From an uncultured Lachnospiraceae bacterium (GTDB lineage Bacteria > Bacillota_A > Clostridia > Lachnospirales > Lachnospiraceae): a stretch of 64,000 nucleotides of DNA. Numbering within the stretch: the first letter of the stretch is position 1; every line of letters starts with the position of its first letter. The position numbers and the translations under genes are program-made. Below, one piece after another: positions 1-9,354 of the stretch. Below the pieces are notes generated by a model. That model made no database searches, was not told the origin of the DNA, and saw only the letters and a list, made by a program, of their open reading frames with translations. The stretch is taken from contig CANOBT010000006.1 of assembly GCA_947564305.1 (NCBI GenBank), forward strand, positions 1 through 64,000. Reading direction: 5' to 3'.

Positions 1-15
1 CTAAAGATTTTCCCT

Positions 16-45
16 CCCCCTGCATAGCAGGGGGTTTATTTTTGC
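16..45 (+). terminator. Rho-independent terminator of an off-window gene
   Basis: CCCCCTG and CAGGGGG arms around a 5-nt loop are followed by TTTATTTTT on the plus strand. This is a good intrinsic terminator for a plus-strand gene that ends before the window. Confidence 0.7.
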
Positions 46-60
46 TGTCACACAACAGAA

Positions 61-94
61 GGATGGCTCTGGTATTAACATACCGGAGCCATCC
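61..94. terminator. Strong hairpin downstream of the polysaccharide cluster
   Basis: GGATGGCTC(T/C)GGTAT and its complement form a 15-bp stem with one mismatch and a 4-nt TAAC loop. It lies beyond the last minus-strand gene of the cluster and probably ends that transcript. It lacks a clean U-run on the minus side, so the call is moderate. Confidence 0.5.
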
Positions 95-184
95 CTTGAA
101 TATTCTATTTCATCATCTCTTCTTGTTTTCTTATATCTGCCTATTGCCATAATCTTCAAGTCAAAAACCCCGCGGCAGTCGCCA

Positions 185-232
185 AATGTACATGCCCGCA
201 TGTACATTTGGCTCGTTGCTTTGCGGGAATAA
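185..232 (+). repeat. Dispersed ~50-bp repeat, copy A (left edge of cluster)
   Basis: This stretch shares AATGTACATG near its start and GGCTCGTTGCTT(T/C)GC...AATAA at its end with 17530-17580, in the same orientation. The first half of this copy (184-209) is a perfect palindrome with 12-bp arms (AAATGTACATGC) and a 2-nt centre. It lies just outside the left end of the polysaccharide genes. Confidence 0.55.
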
Positions 233-249
233 CTTCGATTGCTGACAGT

Positions 250-867
250 TTACGGCTCATAAAATCCCAGGTATCCTGGATACTCATTATGCCCTGTAGA
301 CAGGACGCCGCCTTCCACCGTAATATGGATTTTTTCACATCCATAAGCGTCCAGGAACGTATTGCACACACTTCCCATGACCATATATTCCCCTGTGGAG
401 CCCATACTGCCCGCAAGTTCGGCAAACTCCTGGGAAAAATCCACATTCAGCACCTTCTCTCCATCCTTCTCCGCTTCTTCCAGACTGTTGATTTTTATTC
501 CTTCCGTCAGGGCGCCGATATTAATCAACTCTTCCAATACAGCCTCCGGCGTAATCTTGTCCACTTCCACTTTTTCTTTTATCAGCTTTTCAGCATTAGA
601 ATCCGGATGATACAGATAATACGTTTCCGGTCCTTTTTCTTCCGGTTTCGATGCACTTCCGGAGCCTGATTTCATCTCCGTGTCCTGCTCATCCTTCTTC
701 TCGGCCTCAGTCTTCGCCTCACTTTTTGACTCAGTCTTCTCCTCTTCCGAAGCCGTCGTTTTCTCCTCATTATTTTCTTCAGGCTCCGTACTGCCTTTCG
801 AACATCCGGAAAGCAATACCAACATAGCGATCAGAATAAATCCTGCTTTTCTCCATCTTCTTTTCAT
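250..867 (-). CDS. GerMN-domain lipoprotein
   Basis: This 205-residue exported lipoprotein starts at the ATG at 867, 9 nt after GGAG; the longer in-frame start at 933 has no such site. A signal peptide ends in a lipobox (LLSGC). A long Glu/Lys/Ser low-complexity linker follows, then a GerMN-like domain over roughly the last 125 residues (for example EKVLNVDFSQEFAEL). GerMN domains occur in the spore-germination protein GerM and in other envelope lipoproteins; the exact role here is unknown. It is the last gene in the direction of the rhamnose cluster, about 70 nt after rfbD. It may share the transcript without belonging to the pathway. Confidence 0.8.
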   Translation of the reverse strand: MKRRWRKAGFILIAMLVLLSGCSKGSTEPEENNEEKTTASEEEKTESKSEAKTEAEKKDEQDTEMKSGSGSASKPEEKGPETYYLYHPDSNAEKLIKEKVEVDKITPEAVLEELINIGALTEGIKINSLEEAEKDGEKVLNVDFSQEFAELAGSMGSTGEYMVMGSVCNTFLDAYGCEKIHITVEGGVLSTGHNEYPGYLGFYEP

Positions 868-937
868 TCTATTCATCTCCTTTACCACCCGAAAACTATC
901 TATCCGCCTTTCATATCCTGACAGCCGCATCATAAAC

Positions 938-1786
938 TTATTTTACACCGATTGTCTCCAGATACCGTTTTAATGCATCCTGCCAGGGCGGTAGAAGTGC
1001 AAATCCGTTCTGGGTCAGCCTGCTCTTATCCATACGGCTGTTGCAGGGCCTTTTGGCTTTCGCCGGAAATTCCTCACTGGATACCGGATTCACCTTTACG
1101 TCCGCCCCGGCCTGCTTAAAGATTTCCCTGGCAAATTCATACCAGGTACACAGCCCCTCATTGGTAGCATGATATCTGCCGTACTTTTCCGTCTCCACCA
1201 TATCTGCCAGCAGGACAGCCAGATCATATGTGTAGGTCGGAGAGCCTGTCTGGTCATTCACCACATTAATCTCCTTATGGCTCTGTGCCAGTTTCAGCAT
1301 GGTCTTAATAAAGTTCTTTCCGTTTACTCCGAACACCCAGGCAATCCGCACAATAAAATATCGGTTCAGGTTCTCCTCTACCGCTAGTTCTCCCTGATAT
1401 TTACTCTCTCCGTACACATTCAGCGGACTCCGCGCGTCATCCGGCTCCCAGGGTCTCTCGCCTTTCCCATCAAACACATAATCCGTGCTGATATACATCA
1501 TTTTCAGTCCCAGCTCTTTACATACCCTGGCAATGTTCCGTGTGCCGTCCGCGTTCACACGCATACAAATCTCCCGGTTGTCCTCTGCCGCATCCACAGC
1601 CGTATATGCGGCACAGTGAATGACCGCATCCAGATTATCCTGTTTCAGTTCCCTCTCTACTGCGGCAGCATCTGTGATATCCATCTCTTCCACATCTACC
1701 CCAATGGCAGTGTGGCCCCGCTTCTCCAATTCATTCACCACATCATACCCGAGCTGTCCTTTTACCCCTGTAACTAAGATTCGCAT
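938..1786 (-). CDS. rfbD: dTDP-4-dehydrorhamnose reductase
   Basis: Catalyses the last step of dTDP-L-rhamnose synthesis, NAD(P)H reduction of dTDP-4-keto-L-rhamnose, in the cytoplasm. The 282-residue protein begins MRILVTG, with AGGAGGAGAAAGAG just upstream, which rules out the 29-residue longer start. The N-terminal Rossmann motif is GVKGQLG. The short-chain dehydrogenase catalytic pair is visible as YGESK, and the STDYVFDGKG block is typical of RmlD. The other three pathway genes (rfbB, A, C) lie 5-8 kb upstream on the same strand, separated from rfbD by exporter and glycosyltransferase genes. Confidence 0.95.
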   Translation of the reverse strand: MRILVTGVKGQLGYDVVNELEKRGHTAIGVDVEEMDITDAAAVERELKQDNLDAVIHCAAYTAVDAAEDNREICMRVNADGTRNIARVCKELGLKMMYISTDYVFDGKGERPWEPDDARSPLNVYGESKYQGELAVEENLNRYFIVRIAWVFGVNGKNFIKTMLKLAQSHKEINVVNDQTGSPTYTYDLAVLLADMVETEKYGRYHATNEGLCTWYEFAREIFKQAGADVKVNPVSSEEFPAKAKRPCNSRMDKSRLTQNGFALLPPWQDALKRYLETIGVK

Positions 1787-1883
1787 CTCTTTCTCCTCCT
1801 CTCTTGTGCCATTCGAATGATTCTGTCTGCACAGTTCTTTAATGGTTACAGTTCGCGGCCGGTTAGACCGCAAACTGTAATCT

Positions 1884-4337
1884 CTAATGTGCGTGAAGAT
1901 TCAGTCCGAAATTCCCGTCATCCAGCGTCAGATTGGGATTATAATAAGGATCCCCATGCTCCAGGAATTTGTTCCACCTCTTCTCAAAACGGCTGATCTC
2001 CGAATGGAAACGTTTTACTTTCTCTTCCGTATCCTCATACCCTCTTGATTTCGATTCATAATGGTTCATTTCCGCATAAGGATTATATACGATCAGATAT
2101 CCTGCCTTTCGTATCCTCAGACACAGGTCCACATCATTGAATGCTACCGCATACCCCTCGTCAAATCCTTTAACCTGTCGGAATACACATGCTTTCACCA
2201 ACATACATGCCGCGGTGACCGCACTGTAATCCTGTGCCATAATGATCCTCCCAAAATATCCCGGATCTCCTTTCACTGCCCTGGAAAACGGATGTCCTGC
2301 AACACCGCCCAGCCCCACAATCACACCTGCATGCTGGATTGTGCCGTCATCATAGTAAAGCCGGGCTCCCACTGCGCCCACATCACTGCGCTGGCAGTAT
2401 CCCAATAACTCCTCAATACAGTCTTCATTTACGATTTCCGTATCATTATTTAAAAACAGAAGATATTCACCGGACGCATGTTCTGCACCAAAGTTGTTGA
2501 TCGCAGGGTAATTAAATACTTTTCCTTCCCAGGAAAGGACTTTTACCTTGGGATTCCTTTTTTCCAGCTCCTTGTAATACGCAAAAGTCTCCTCTTTTTC
2601 ACTGTTATTCTCTACAACGATAATTTCCAGGTTCTGATATCGGTTCTTTTCTTCCAGCGAATGGATGCACTTCTCCAAATCTGAAATGTGATCCTTATTC
2701 GGAATAATGACTGAAATCAGCGGCGTTCCCTCCACCCTGTATCTGGAGCGGTAGATTCCTTTATGCACCGTCTCTTCCGCTTTTGCCGGAATCCCCATTC
2801 TGTCATAATGTGCCTGGATAGCGCGCATCCCTGCAGTGAATGCATAATTCTTGCTTTCCGGATTCTCAGCCGTAGAATTTTTATGCGCCCGCCAGTGGTA
2901 TAAAATTCTCGGTATGTGTCTGATCTTCTCACTCTGTTCCACACAGCGAAGTACAAAATCATAATCCTGGGCGCCGTCAAATTCTGGATTCAACATACCC
3001 GCTTTTTCATAAACCTCTCTTTTCACCACAAACAGATGACAGATATAATTTGTACTGCACAGCATGTCTATATTGAAGTCTGACTTAAAATGAGGCATGA
3101 AATGCTCTTTTCCATTCATGTCAATCTTATCTTCATCCGTATAGATAATCTCCGTTGACGGATCCTGATTCAGCAGATGCACACATTCATACAAGGCATT
3201 AGGCGCCAACAGATCATCATGATCGGCAAATGCAATATAATCCCCTGTGCAGATTTTCAGCGCCTCGTTCGTATTTTCAGAAATCTTCAGCTGCTCCTTA
3301 TTATATACAACTTTAATCCGTCCATCCATATGCTCATACTTTTCCAAAATATGGGCAATCGGAGAGTCTTCACCGCTTCCGTCAGACAGGCACAGTTCCC
3401 AGTTTCCGTAAGACTGCTTTCTCACAGACTCTATCATTTCTTCCAGATACGTTTCCGGAGTCTTATATAAAGGTACTACGATTGAAATCTTCGGAGAAAA
3501 TGCAAATTTTTTCTCTCTTTGCTGTCTCAGTGCTCCTGCGGAAGGGCTGTGCCTTCTCAGCCAGGCCTTGTAACTGATTGCTTCGCGTCCCGACAGCTTA
3601 TCCAAAGCCCGGAAAACCGTCGCGGTAATTCCGAACTGTTGATAATAGACCAATGCCTTTTTGTATGCGGTTCCAATCTTCGCAGCGCCCTTTTGAACCG
3701 GAGATGACAGAAGCGTCACCGCTGCCTTTTCATATCTTTCCGCATCCCTGAACTGCGCATAGATTTTTTTCGGTACGGATCCTTGATAAGAAGCTACAAA
3801 ACCAACAACCTCTTCTTCCGTATTCTCCGGATACATTTTCTGTACATCCGGCCTGTCCTGATGTTTCATCTCAACAGGATACTCTGCGCCGGACATATCG
3901 GCAAAGCTCAATTCCATTCCTCCCCGGTCGATATACCAACCGGAAATTTCGAATCCGTCTTCCCCCGCCTGAACGCTGTCAATATATCTCTGCATGATGC
4001 CTTCTATCTCTCTCAGATTCGATACCGGAACAGAAAACGCAGTGCCGCCCGCTCCCTGATAAAAATTTTTAACCTCGAGACGTCTGCATTCCCTCCAGCT
4101 CTTTGGAAGATCAATCCACAAAAAATATTGTTTTGTGATCAGAATTCCATCCCTCGTCTTTAAAGTGCTTCTCCCTATATCCACTTTTTCCATTGTAAAA
4201 GGAATCTTCTTTCTGTCCAGGCATACCAGAAGTTCATTATTTTTGATTCCGTTCTGGTAAAACCATCCGATGATCAACAGCTTATTTTTCACTTTTGTAT
4301 GAAACCTGCATGTTGTCACAAAAAATTTATTTTCCAT
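1884..4337 (-). CDS. Two-domain GT2 glycosyltransferase (rhamnan/O-antigen type)
   Basis: This 817-residue cytoplasmic glycosyltransferase carries two GT-A domains. The first begins near residue 283 (KISIVVPLYKTP) and has the metal-binding region ADHDD. The second begins near residue 538 (PLISVIIPNKD) and has FLNNDTE. The N-terminal ~280 residues are a beta-rich region with internal similarity, seen in some large surface-polysaccharide transferases. Tandem GT2 proteins of this kind usually add alternating linkages to a rhamnose-rich chain; donor and acceptor cannot be read from sequence. It sits between the exporter genes and rfbD, with AAGGAGAAG before the ATG. Confidence 0.88.
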   Translation of the reverse strand: MENKFFVTTCRFHTKVKNKLLIIGWFYQNGIKNNELLVCLDRKKIPFTMEKVDIGRSTLKTRDGILITKQYFLWIDLPKSWRECRRLEVKNFYQGAGGTAFSVPVSNLREIEGIMQRYIDSVQAGEDGFEISGWYIDRGGMELSFADMSGAEYPVEMKHQDRPDVQKMYPENTEEEVVGFVASYQGSVPKKIYAQFRDAERYEKAAVTLLSSPVQKGAAKIGTAYKKALVYYQQFGITATVFRALDKLSGREAISYKAWLRRHSPSAGALRQQREKKFAFSPKISIVVPLYKTPETYLEEMIESVRKQSYGNWELCLSDGSGEDSPIAHILEKYEHMDGRIKVVYNKEQLKISENTNEALKICTGDYIAFADHDDLLAPNALYECVHLLNQDPSTEIIYTDEDKIDMNGKEHFMPHFKSDFNIDMLCSTNYICHLFVVKREVYEKAGMLNPEFDGAQDYDFVLRCVEQSEKIRHIPRILYHWRAHKNSTAENPESKNYAFTAGMRAIQAHYDRMGIPAKAEETVHKGIYRSRYRVEGTPLISVIIPNKDHISDLEKCIHSLEEKNRYQNLEIIVVENNSEKEETFAYYKELEKRNPKVKVLSWEGKVFNYPAINNFGAEHASGEYLLFLNNDTEIVNEDCIEELLGYCQRSDVGAVGARLYYDDGTIQHAGVIVGLGGVAGHPFSRAVKGDPGYFGRIIMAQDYSAVTAACMLVKACVFRQVKGFDEGYAVAFNDVDLCLRIRKAGYLIVYNPYAEMNHYESKSRGYEDTEEKVKRFHSEISRFEKRWNKFLEHGDPYYNPNLTLDDGNFGLNLHAH

Positions 4338-4386
4338 CGTATCTTCTCCTTATTTCCTGTTCCGGCAAATGATGCAGACCCTGTAA

Positions 4387-4992
4387 CTATTTAAACAATT
4401 TGTAGAGCATGCTCATAAAGCCCGCAATAAACGCCGCGATTCCAAGCAGGACCACAAATGTCTCCCAGTCAAACCTGTGTGTAATGAGCCTGACAATCAT
4501 CATTCCCTGAGTCTCATTGCCCTTAATGACCAGTTCTTCCTGATACTCCGCTCCTGCTGCCAGATAAAAACCGACTCCTGTATTATCATTGCTTCCGGAT
4601 TCCGCCAGTTTCAGTATAAAACGCTTCCCTGCGGTCCCGGTCAAAGTCTGAAAACTCAGTTTATTAAATTTATTATTCTTTATTTCGCTCCCCTGCACAG
4701 ATGCTGTCCTGACTGTCTCGCCGCTTTCGGCATCCATCAGAGAATACTCTACCCGAACATGTTCCGCATCACCCATCAGAGTCGCTTTCAGGTTGATTCC
4801 GTCCAACGAATCTTCCACACAGGTAAATGTCTGCGTGATTTCTTCTTTTTCCAACAGAATCCCGGTTCCGATAAAATCGGCGGAATCCGTATTCCTGTCA
4901 TACAAATAGGTATTTTTATCAATATGCGCATATAAATATGCGGCTGCAAGCAGGCAGACGCCTAACAAGATGAAGCTCAATTTCTTTTTCAT
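4387..4992 (-). CDS. Membrane-anchored protein of unknown function
   Basis: About 201 residues with one hydrophobic segment at each end (near residues 5-24 and 175-198) and a hydrophilic middle of about 150 residues. It is therefore probably a bitopic protein with an extracytoplasmic beta-rich domain. The ATG at 4992 has GAGGG 10 nt upstream; a TTG three codons earlier is the alternative. It lies between the exporter ATPase and the large glycosyltransferase and is likely co-transcribed. I do not recognise the family. The context suggests a role in export or assembly of the polysaccharide. Confidence 0.75.
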   Translation of the reverse strand: MKKKLSFILLGVCLLAAAYLYAHIDKNTYLYDRNTDSADFIGTGILLEKEEITQTFTCVEDSLDGINLKATLMGDAEHVRVEYSLMDAESGETVRTASVQGSEIKNNKFNKLSFQTLTGTAGKRFILKLAESGSNDNTGVGFYLAAGAEYQEELVIKGNETQGMMIVRLITHRFDWETFVVLLGIAAFIAGFMSMLYKLFK

Positions 4993-5029
4993 ATTCTGCA
5001 AGCCCTCTATGAATATTCCTCAGATTTCC

Positions 5030-5764
5030 TTACGACTCCGCATAAATCCTGCAGATATCCTTTGCATCCCCGAACCTTTTCAGATGTCCCTTTTCCAGCC
5101 ACACAATCTTATCACAGATTTTCTCCACCTGCGCCAGACTGTGGGACACAAACAGGATTGTCGTCCCCTTCTCCTTCATATTCCCAATCCGCTCTTCGCA
5201 CTTTTCCTGAAACCGGAAATCTCCCACAGACAAAACCTCATCGCAGATCAGTATATCCGGCACCCCGATCGTTGCAATCGCGAATGCCAGCCTGGAAACC
5301 ATACCGGAAGAAAAATTCTTTACCGGAACATTCATAAACTCTCCCAGTTCCGAAAAATGAACAATATCCTCATATTGTGCCTCCATCTGGGTACGGTTAT
5401 ACCCCAGAAGCGCCCCATTCAGAAATACATTTTCACGTGCGGTCAGATCCATATCAAATCCAGCTCCCAGTTCGATTAGAGGCGCCATATTTCCCCGAAC
5501 CGCCACCTGTCCCTTTGTAGGCTTTAATACGCCTGCTATAATTTTCAGCATCGTACTTTTACCGCTTCCGTTCAGCCCTATAAGCCCTAATGACTGTCCG
5601 CGCTTAACTTCGAACGAGATATCCTGCAGTGCCCAGAACTCATCATAAGAAACCTGTCTTTTAATACTTTTTATCACATATTCTTTAAAGCTGTCAAATT
5701 TCTCCGAAGCCAGATTAAACTTCATGGATACATGGTCAACGGTCACGATTGCATCATTTTCCAT
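5030..5764 (-). CDS. Polysaccharide ABC exporter, ATP-binding subunit (Wzt/TagH type)
   Basis: The ATPase of a two-gene exporter moving lipid-linked polysaccharide across the membrane. It has Walker A GLNGSGKST, a variant signature FSSGMVSRLAF, Walker B DILICDEVLSVGD and the switch His in FVSHS. The FSSGM signature and LIELGAGFDMDLTARENVFLNG are typical of the Wzt/TagH branch. At 244 residues it is only the nucleotide-binding domain. The C-terminal carbohydrate-binding domain that lets some Wzt proteins recognise a capped chain end is absent. The permease gene is immediately upstream. Confidence 0.93.
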   Translation of the reverse strand: MENDAIVTVDHVSMKFNLASEKFDSFKEYVIKSIKRQVSYDEFWALQDISFEVKRGQSLGLIGLNGSGKSTMLKIIAGVLKPTKGQVAVRGNMAPLIELGAGFDMDLTARENVFLNGALLGYNRTQMEAQYEDIVHFSELGEFMNVPVKNFSSGMVSRLAFAIATIGVPDILICDEVLSVGDFRFQEKCEERIGNMKEKGTTILFVSHSLAQVEKICDKIVWLEKGHLKRFGDAKDICRIYAES

Positions 5765-5774
5765 ACTGCTGCTC

Positions 5775-6551
5775 CTATATATTTAATATAAACTCGTCCT
5801 GGTTCTTATAGAATACATAAAGTCCTAAAGCCATTGCCGCGAGACTTTCCGCAATTCCCAGAATCAAAGCTCCCGCGGACGGCAAGGTACTGTTAAACGC
5901 CAGATCCCGGAACATGATCACATAATTGGTAAGAGGATTCAGCATCACCACAGCCTTAATCTTATCCGGAAGCATAGACATGGGATAAATGACCGGAGTC
6001 AGGTACAAAAGTCCTGTGGTAAACACGGAATACAAATGCATGATATCCCGAAACCGCACGGTCAGTGCCGCCAGAAACATCCCCACGCCCAGTGAAAATA
6101 CAACTACAAGCAGAAGGGGAATCACAGACAAAAAAAGCGTCCAGTGCAATTCCGCCCGGACCGCTGTCATCACAAGAAGCAGCGCGGTAAACGAAGCCAT
6201 CAGGTTGATAAAGCTTGAAAACACCCTGGCAAGGACAAAAAGATATTTCGGTACATAAATCTTTTTGAGCAGAGCCGCATTGCTGATAATGGATGTCATG
6301 GAACTCGTAGTCGCATCGTTAAAAAAGTTAAAGATAACCTGTCCGCTCAGAACATACAGCGGAAAATTCTCCACATCAAACTTAAAAATATTAGAGAACA
6401 CGACCGACAGGATTACCATCATACAGAGCGGGTTCAGCAGAGTCCACAACACCCCCAGCACCGAACGCCTGTATTTGATTTTTACATCCCTTGCAACCAG
6501 TTCGGCCAGCAAAGGCTGAAACTTCAGAAAATTTTTGATATATGTTGACAC
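5775..6551 (-). CDS. Polysaccharide ABC-2 exporter, permease subunit (Wzm/TagG type)
   Basis: 258 residues with about six membrane segments and the ABC-2 permease pattern. It opens with an amphipathic region (PLLAELVARDVKIKYRRSVLG), followed by WTLLNPLCMMVILSVVFSNIF. Translation starts at GTG with GGAGG about 6 nt upstream. The stop lies 10 nt before the ATPase start, so the two are co-translated as one exporter. It follows rfbC by 19 nt. The likely role is export of the rhamnose-containing polymer. Confidence 0.93.
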   Translation of the reverse strand: MSTYIKNFLKFQPLLAELVARDVKIKYRRSVLGVLWTLLNPLCMMVILSVVFSNIFKFDVENFPLYVLSGQVIFNFFNDATTSSMTSIISNAALLKKIYVPKYLFVLARVFSSFINLMASFTALLLVMTAVRAELHWTLFLSVIPLLLVVVFSLGVGMFLAALTVRFRDIMHLYSVFTTGLLYLTPVIYPMSMLPDKIKAVVMLNPLTNYVIMFRDLAFNSTLPSAGALILGIAESLAAMALGLYVFYKNQDEFILNI

Positions 6552-6570
6552 AGTCTTCCTCCGAAACTTT

Positions 6571-7119
6571 TTACTTCAGATCTTTAATGCCGCCCCAATT
6601 CTGATCTTTTTCTGACAAAATCAATTCCATTCCTTCCGGAATCGGCCATTTTACCCCGATATCCGGATCGTCCCATTTCAGGCCGCCCTCATCATTGGGA
6701 TGGTAGAAATCGGTACACTTATACGCGAATTCCGCAAAATCCGACAGCACAAGAAAACCGTGTGCAAACCCTTTGGGAATAAAAAACTGCTTTTTGTTTT
6801 CTGCGGACAAAATAACGCCATACCACTTTCCATAGGTAGAAGAGCCTTCCCGGAGATCAACCGCCACATCAAATACTTCTCCGTTGATCACACGAACCAG
6901 CTTGTCCTGCGGATAATTAATCTGGAAATGAAGTCCGCGCAGCACGCCCCTTTTAGAAGCGGATTGATTATCCTGCACAAATTCCATATCAATACCTGCC
7001 GCCTGATAATCCTTATAATTATAAGTCTCCACAAAATAACCGCGTTCATCTCCGAACACGGTCGGAGTAATTACTTTCAGCCCTTCAATGTCACATGTTT
7101 CAACCGTAATTTTTCCCAT
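6571..7119 (-). CDS. rfbC: dTDP-4-dehydrorhamnose 3,5-epimerase
   Basis: Third enzyme of dTDP-L-rhamnose synthesis; epimerises C3 and C5 of dTDP-4-keto-6-deoxyglucose. The 182 residues match the usual cupin-fold length. Diagnostic blocks are FVQDNQSASKRGVLRGLHFQ, with the catalytic His in LRGLHFQ, and VFDVAVDLREGSSTYG. FFIPKGFAHGFLVLSD is also present. The gene lies between rfbA (about 100 nt upstream) and the exporter permease (19 nt downstream). Confidence 0.96.
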   Translation of the reverse strand: MGKITVETCDIEGLKVITPTVFGDERGYFVETYNYKDYQAAGIDMEFVQDNQSASKRGVLRGLHFQINYPQDKLVRVINGEVFDVAVDLREGSSTYGKWYGVILSAENKKQFFIPKGFAHGFLVLSDFAEFAYKCTDFYHPNDEGGLKWDDPDIGVKWPIPEGMELILSEKDQNWGGIKDLK

Positions 7120-7217
7120 AGCTTAAGTCCTCTCCTCTTTCCATCATCTGCCGTTATGATTCACAGCCATTTCATATATATGAACAGTACAATCCACAGC
7201 TCTGTTGTTTTTCACTG

Positions 7218-8099
7218 TCAATGGTCTATATATTTTCCATCCAAAACATCTTTCAGATATCTGCCATACTGGTTTTTCTGGTACAGCTTACATGCATCGC
7301 CCAACTTTGTCTCATCAATCCATCCGTTGTTATATGCAATCTCCTCCAGACAGGCAATCTTCCGGTTTTGATGCGTCTCTACTGTCTTGATAAAATTAGT
7401 GGCGTCCACAAGCGATTCATGCGTCCCCGTATCCAGCCAGGTAAACCCCTGTCCGAGGAGCGTCACATCCAGATTTCCCTTTTCCAGATAAATCCGGTTT
7501 AGATCCGTGATCTCCAGTTCTCCTCTGGCGCTGGGTTTGATCTGCTTCGCATACTCCACTACACGGCTGTCATAAAAATACAGTCCTGTCACCGCATAAT
7601 TCGACTTTGGCCTCTCAGGCTTCTCCTCCAAAGAGACTGCCTTTCCCTCACTGTCAAACTCTACCACGCCAAAACGTTCCGGGTCATCCACATAATATCC
7701 AAACACGGTAGCGCCCTCTTCTTTCGCTGCTGCCGCCTTTAGGCGCTTGCGCAGACCATGTCCATGAAAAATATTATCCCCGAGTATCATTGCACAGCTG
7801 TCCCCTGCAATAAACTCCTCGCCTAGCAAAAACGCCTGGGCCAGACCGTCCGGAGATGGCTGCACCTTGTAATCCAATTGAATGCCAAACTGAGCGCCGT
7901 CGCCCAGAAGCTCCTCAAAACGCGGGGTATCCTCCGGGGTTGATATGATCAGGATCTCCCGGATTCCCGCCTCCATCAGGATACTCAAAGGATAATAAAT
8001 CATCGGTTTGTCATAGATTGGCAAAAGCTGCTTGCTGGTCACCTGCGTCAGGGGATAAAGCCTCGTCCCCGAACCTCCTGCCAGAATAATTCCTTTCAT
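7218..8099 (-). CDS. rfbA: Glucose-1-phosphate thymidylyltransferase
   Basis: First step of the pathway: dTTP plus glucose-1-phosphate gives dTDP-glucose. The 293 residues carry the nucleotidyltransferase N-terminal motif [11 protein letters not shown], the [13 protein letters not shown] block and [10 protein letters not shown]. Length and motifs match RmlA. GGAGGTTATTCACT precedes the ATG. A 65-nt gap separates it from rfbB and about 98 nt from rfbC, without an obvious terminator in either. Confidence 0.97.
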   Translation of the reverse strand: MKGIILAGGSGTRLYPLTQVTSKQLLPIYDKPMIYYPLSILMEAGIREILIISTPEDTPRFEELLGDGAQFGIQLDYKVQPSPDGLAQAFLLGEEFIAGDSCAMILGDNIFHGHGLRKRLKAAAAKEEGATVFGYYVDDPERFGVVEFDSEGKAVSLEEKPERPKSNYAVTGLYFYDSRVVEYAKQIKPSARGELEITDLNRIYLEKGNLDVTLLGQGFTWLDTGTHESLVDATNFIKTVETHQNRKIACLEEIAYNNGWIDETKLGDACKLYQKNQYGRYLKDVLDGKYIDH

Positions 8100-8164
8100 A
8101 GTGAATAACCTCCATAATCTGCAGCCACCTGCAAAGACACTGCAATTTCATTTCCGACTGTCAA

Positions 8165-9247
8165 TTACTTCCCGGAATACATATCCTCATAATATTTCTG
8201 ATAATCTCCGCTTGTAACATTCTTCATCCATTCCTCATGCTCAAAAAACCATTTGATCGTCAGCCTGATTCCGTCTTCAAATTTTGTCTCCGGATACCAG
8301 CCCACTTCCTCCTTGATCTTGTCCGGCGCTATTGCATAACGCCTGTCGTGCCCTTTCCTGTCTTCCACATAAGTGATCAGTTCTTTACTGACCAGTTCTT
8401 TTCTCGGATCGCTTTCCGGCAGCATCTCCTGAAGAGTATCAAGGATAATATGGATGATCTGAATATTCTGTTTTTCATTGTGTCCGCCGATATTATATGT
8501 CTCAAAAAGGCGTCCCTGCTCCTGAACCATGTCAATTCCTTTTGCGTGATCCTCCACATACAGCCAGTCGCGGACATTCTTACCGTCGCCGTATACCGGA
8601 AGCTTCTTCCCCTGCAGAGCATTGTTGATAATCAGCGGAATCAGCTTTTCCGGAAACTGATAAGGTCCGTAATTATTACTGCAGTTCGTGATGTTAGCAG
8701 GGAATCTGTACGTATCCATGTAGGACTTCACCAACATGTCCGAGGATGCCTTGCTTGCAGAATATGGGCTGTGCGGATCATAAGGCGTGGTCTCATAAAA
8801 ATATTCATTCTCATCCTCCAACGAGCCATACACCTCATCTGTGGAAACATGCAGGAACTTCTTCCCCTCACGGAAGGTCCCATCCGGCAGCTCCCAGGCT
8901 TCCTTCGCCGCATTCAGCATCACCAGGGTTCCCAGCACATTGGTCTTCACAAACACTTCCGGATCACGGATGCTTCTGTCCACATGGCTCTCTGCCGCAA
9001 AATGGACGACACGGTCAATATCATTGTCCGCAAAAATCTTACGGATTGCACCGGAATCACAGATATCAGCCTTGATAAAGGTATAGTTTTCACGGGCTTC
9101 CACATCTTTGAGATTCTCCAGATTGCCCGCATAAGTCAACTTGTCTACATTGATGATCCGGATGTCATCCTGATACTTTTTAAACATATAATGTATATAA
9201 TTTGAACCAATAAAACCAGCCCCGCCGGTTACAAGGTATGTTCGCAT
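8165..9247 (-). CDS. rfbB: dTDP-glucose 4,6-dehydratase
   Basis: Second step of the pathway, converting dTDP-glucose to dTDP-4-keto-6-deoxyglucose with bound NAD. The 360-residue extended SDR has the cofactor motif GGAGFIGSN, the STDEVYG block with the active-site acids, and the YSASK catalytic Tyr/Lys. NNYGPYQFPEKLIP is also characteristic. TTGGAGGAGAAGAC precedes the ATG. It is preceded by its own near-consensus promoter, so rfbBAC and the exporter genes may be transcribed separately from the upstream cluster genes. Confidence 0.97.
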   Translation of the reverse strand: MRTYLVTGGAGFIGSNYIHYMFKKYQDDIRIINVDKLTYAGNLENLKDVEARENYTFIKADICDSGAIRKIFADNDIDRVVHFAAESHVDRSIRDPEVFVKTNVLGTLVMLNAAKEAWELPDGTFREGKKFLHVSTDEVYGSLEDENEYFYETTPYDPHSPYSASKASSDMLVKSYMDTYRFPANITNCSNNYGPYQFPEKLIPLIINNALQGKKLPVYGDGKNVRDWLYVEDHAKGIDMVQEQGRLFETYNIGGHNEKQNIQIIHIILDTLQEMLPESDPRKELVSKELITYVEDRKGHDRRYAIAPDKIKEEVGWYPETKFEDGIRLTIKWFFEHEEWMKNVTSGDYQKYYEDMYSGK

Positions 9248-9303
9248 GTCTTCTCCTCCAAAGCTATCATTTTCTATATCTTTCCAGTTATGATTATCAT
9301 CTG

Positions 9304-9332
9304 ATTATAGCATTAGTATTACGCAAAATCAA
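9304..9332 (-). promoter_or_regulatory. Sigma-A-type promoter for rfbB and downstream genes
   Basis: On the minus strand TTGATT (9327-9332) and TATAAT (9304-9309) are separated by exactly 17 nt. The -10 hexamer is perfect. It sits in the 107-nt gap between the aminotransferase gene and rfbB. Confidence 0.75.
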
Positions 9333-9354
9333 CTATTGTAAACCTTATTTCTTT

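Noticed and set aside
1..207. 68-codon minus-strand frame at the left edge
   Set aside because: It spans two terminator hairpins and the palindromic repeat, lacks a ribosome site and has no recognisable protein features.
8237..9205. 322-codon plus-strand frame
   Set aside because: Entirely antisense to rfbB, whose motifs are intact; Cys/His/Ile-rich composition typical of a shadow frame.
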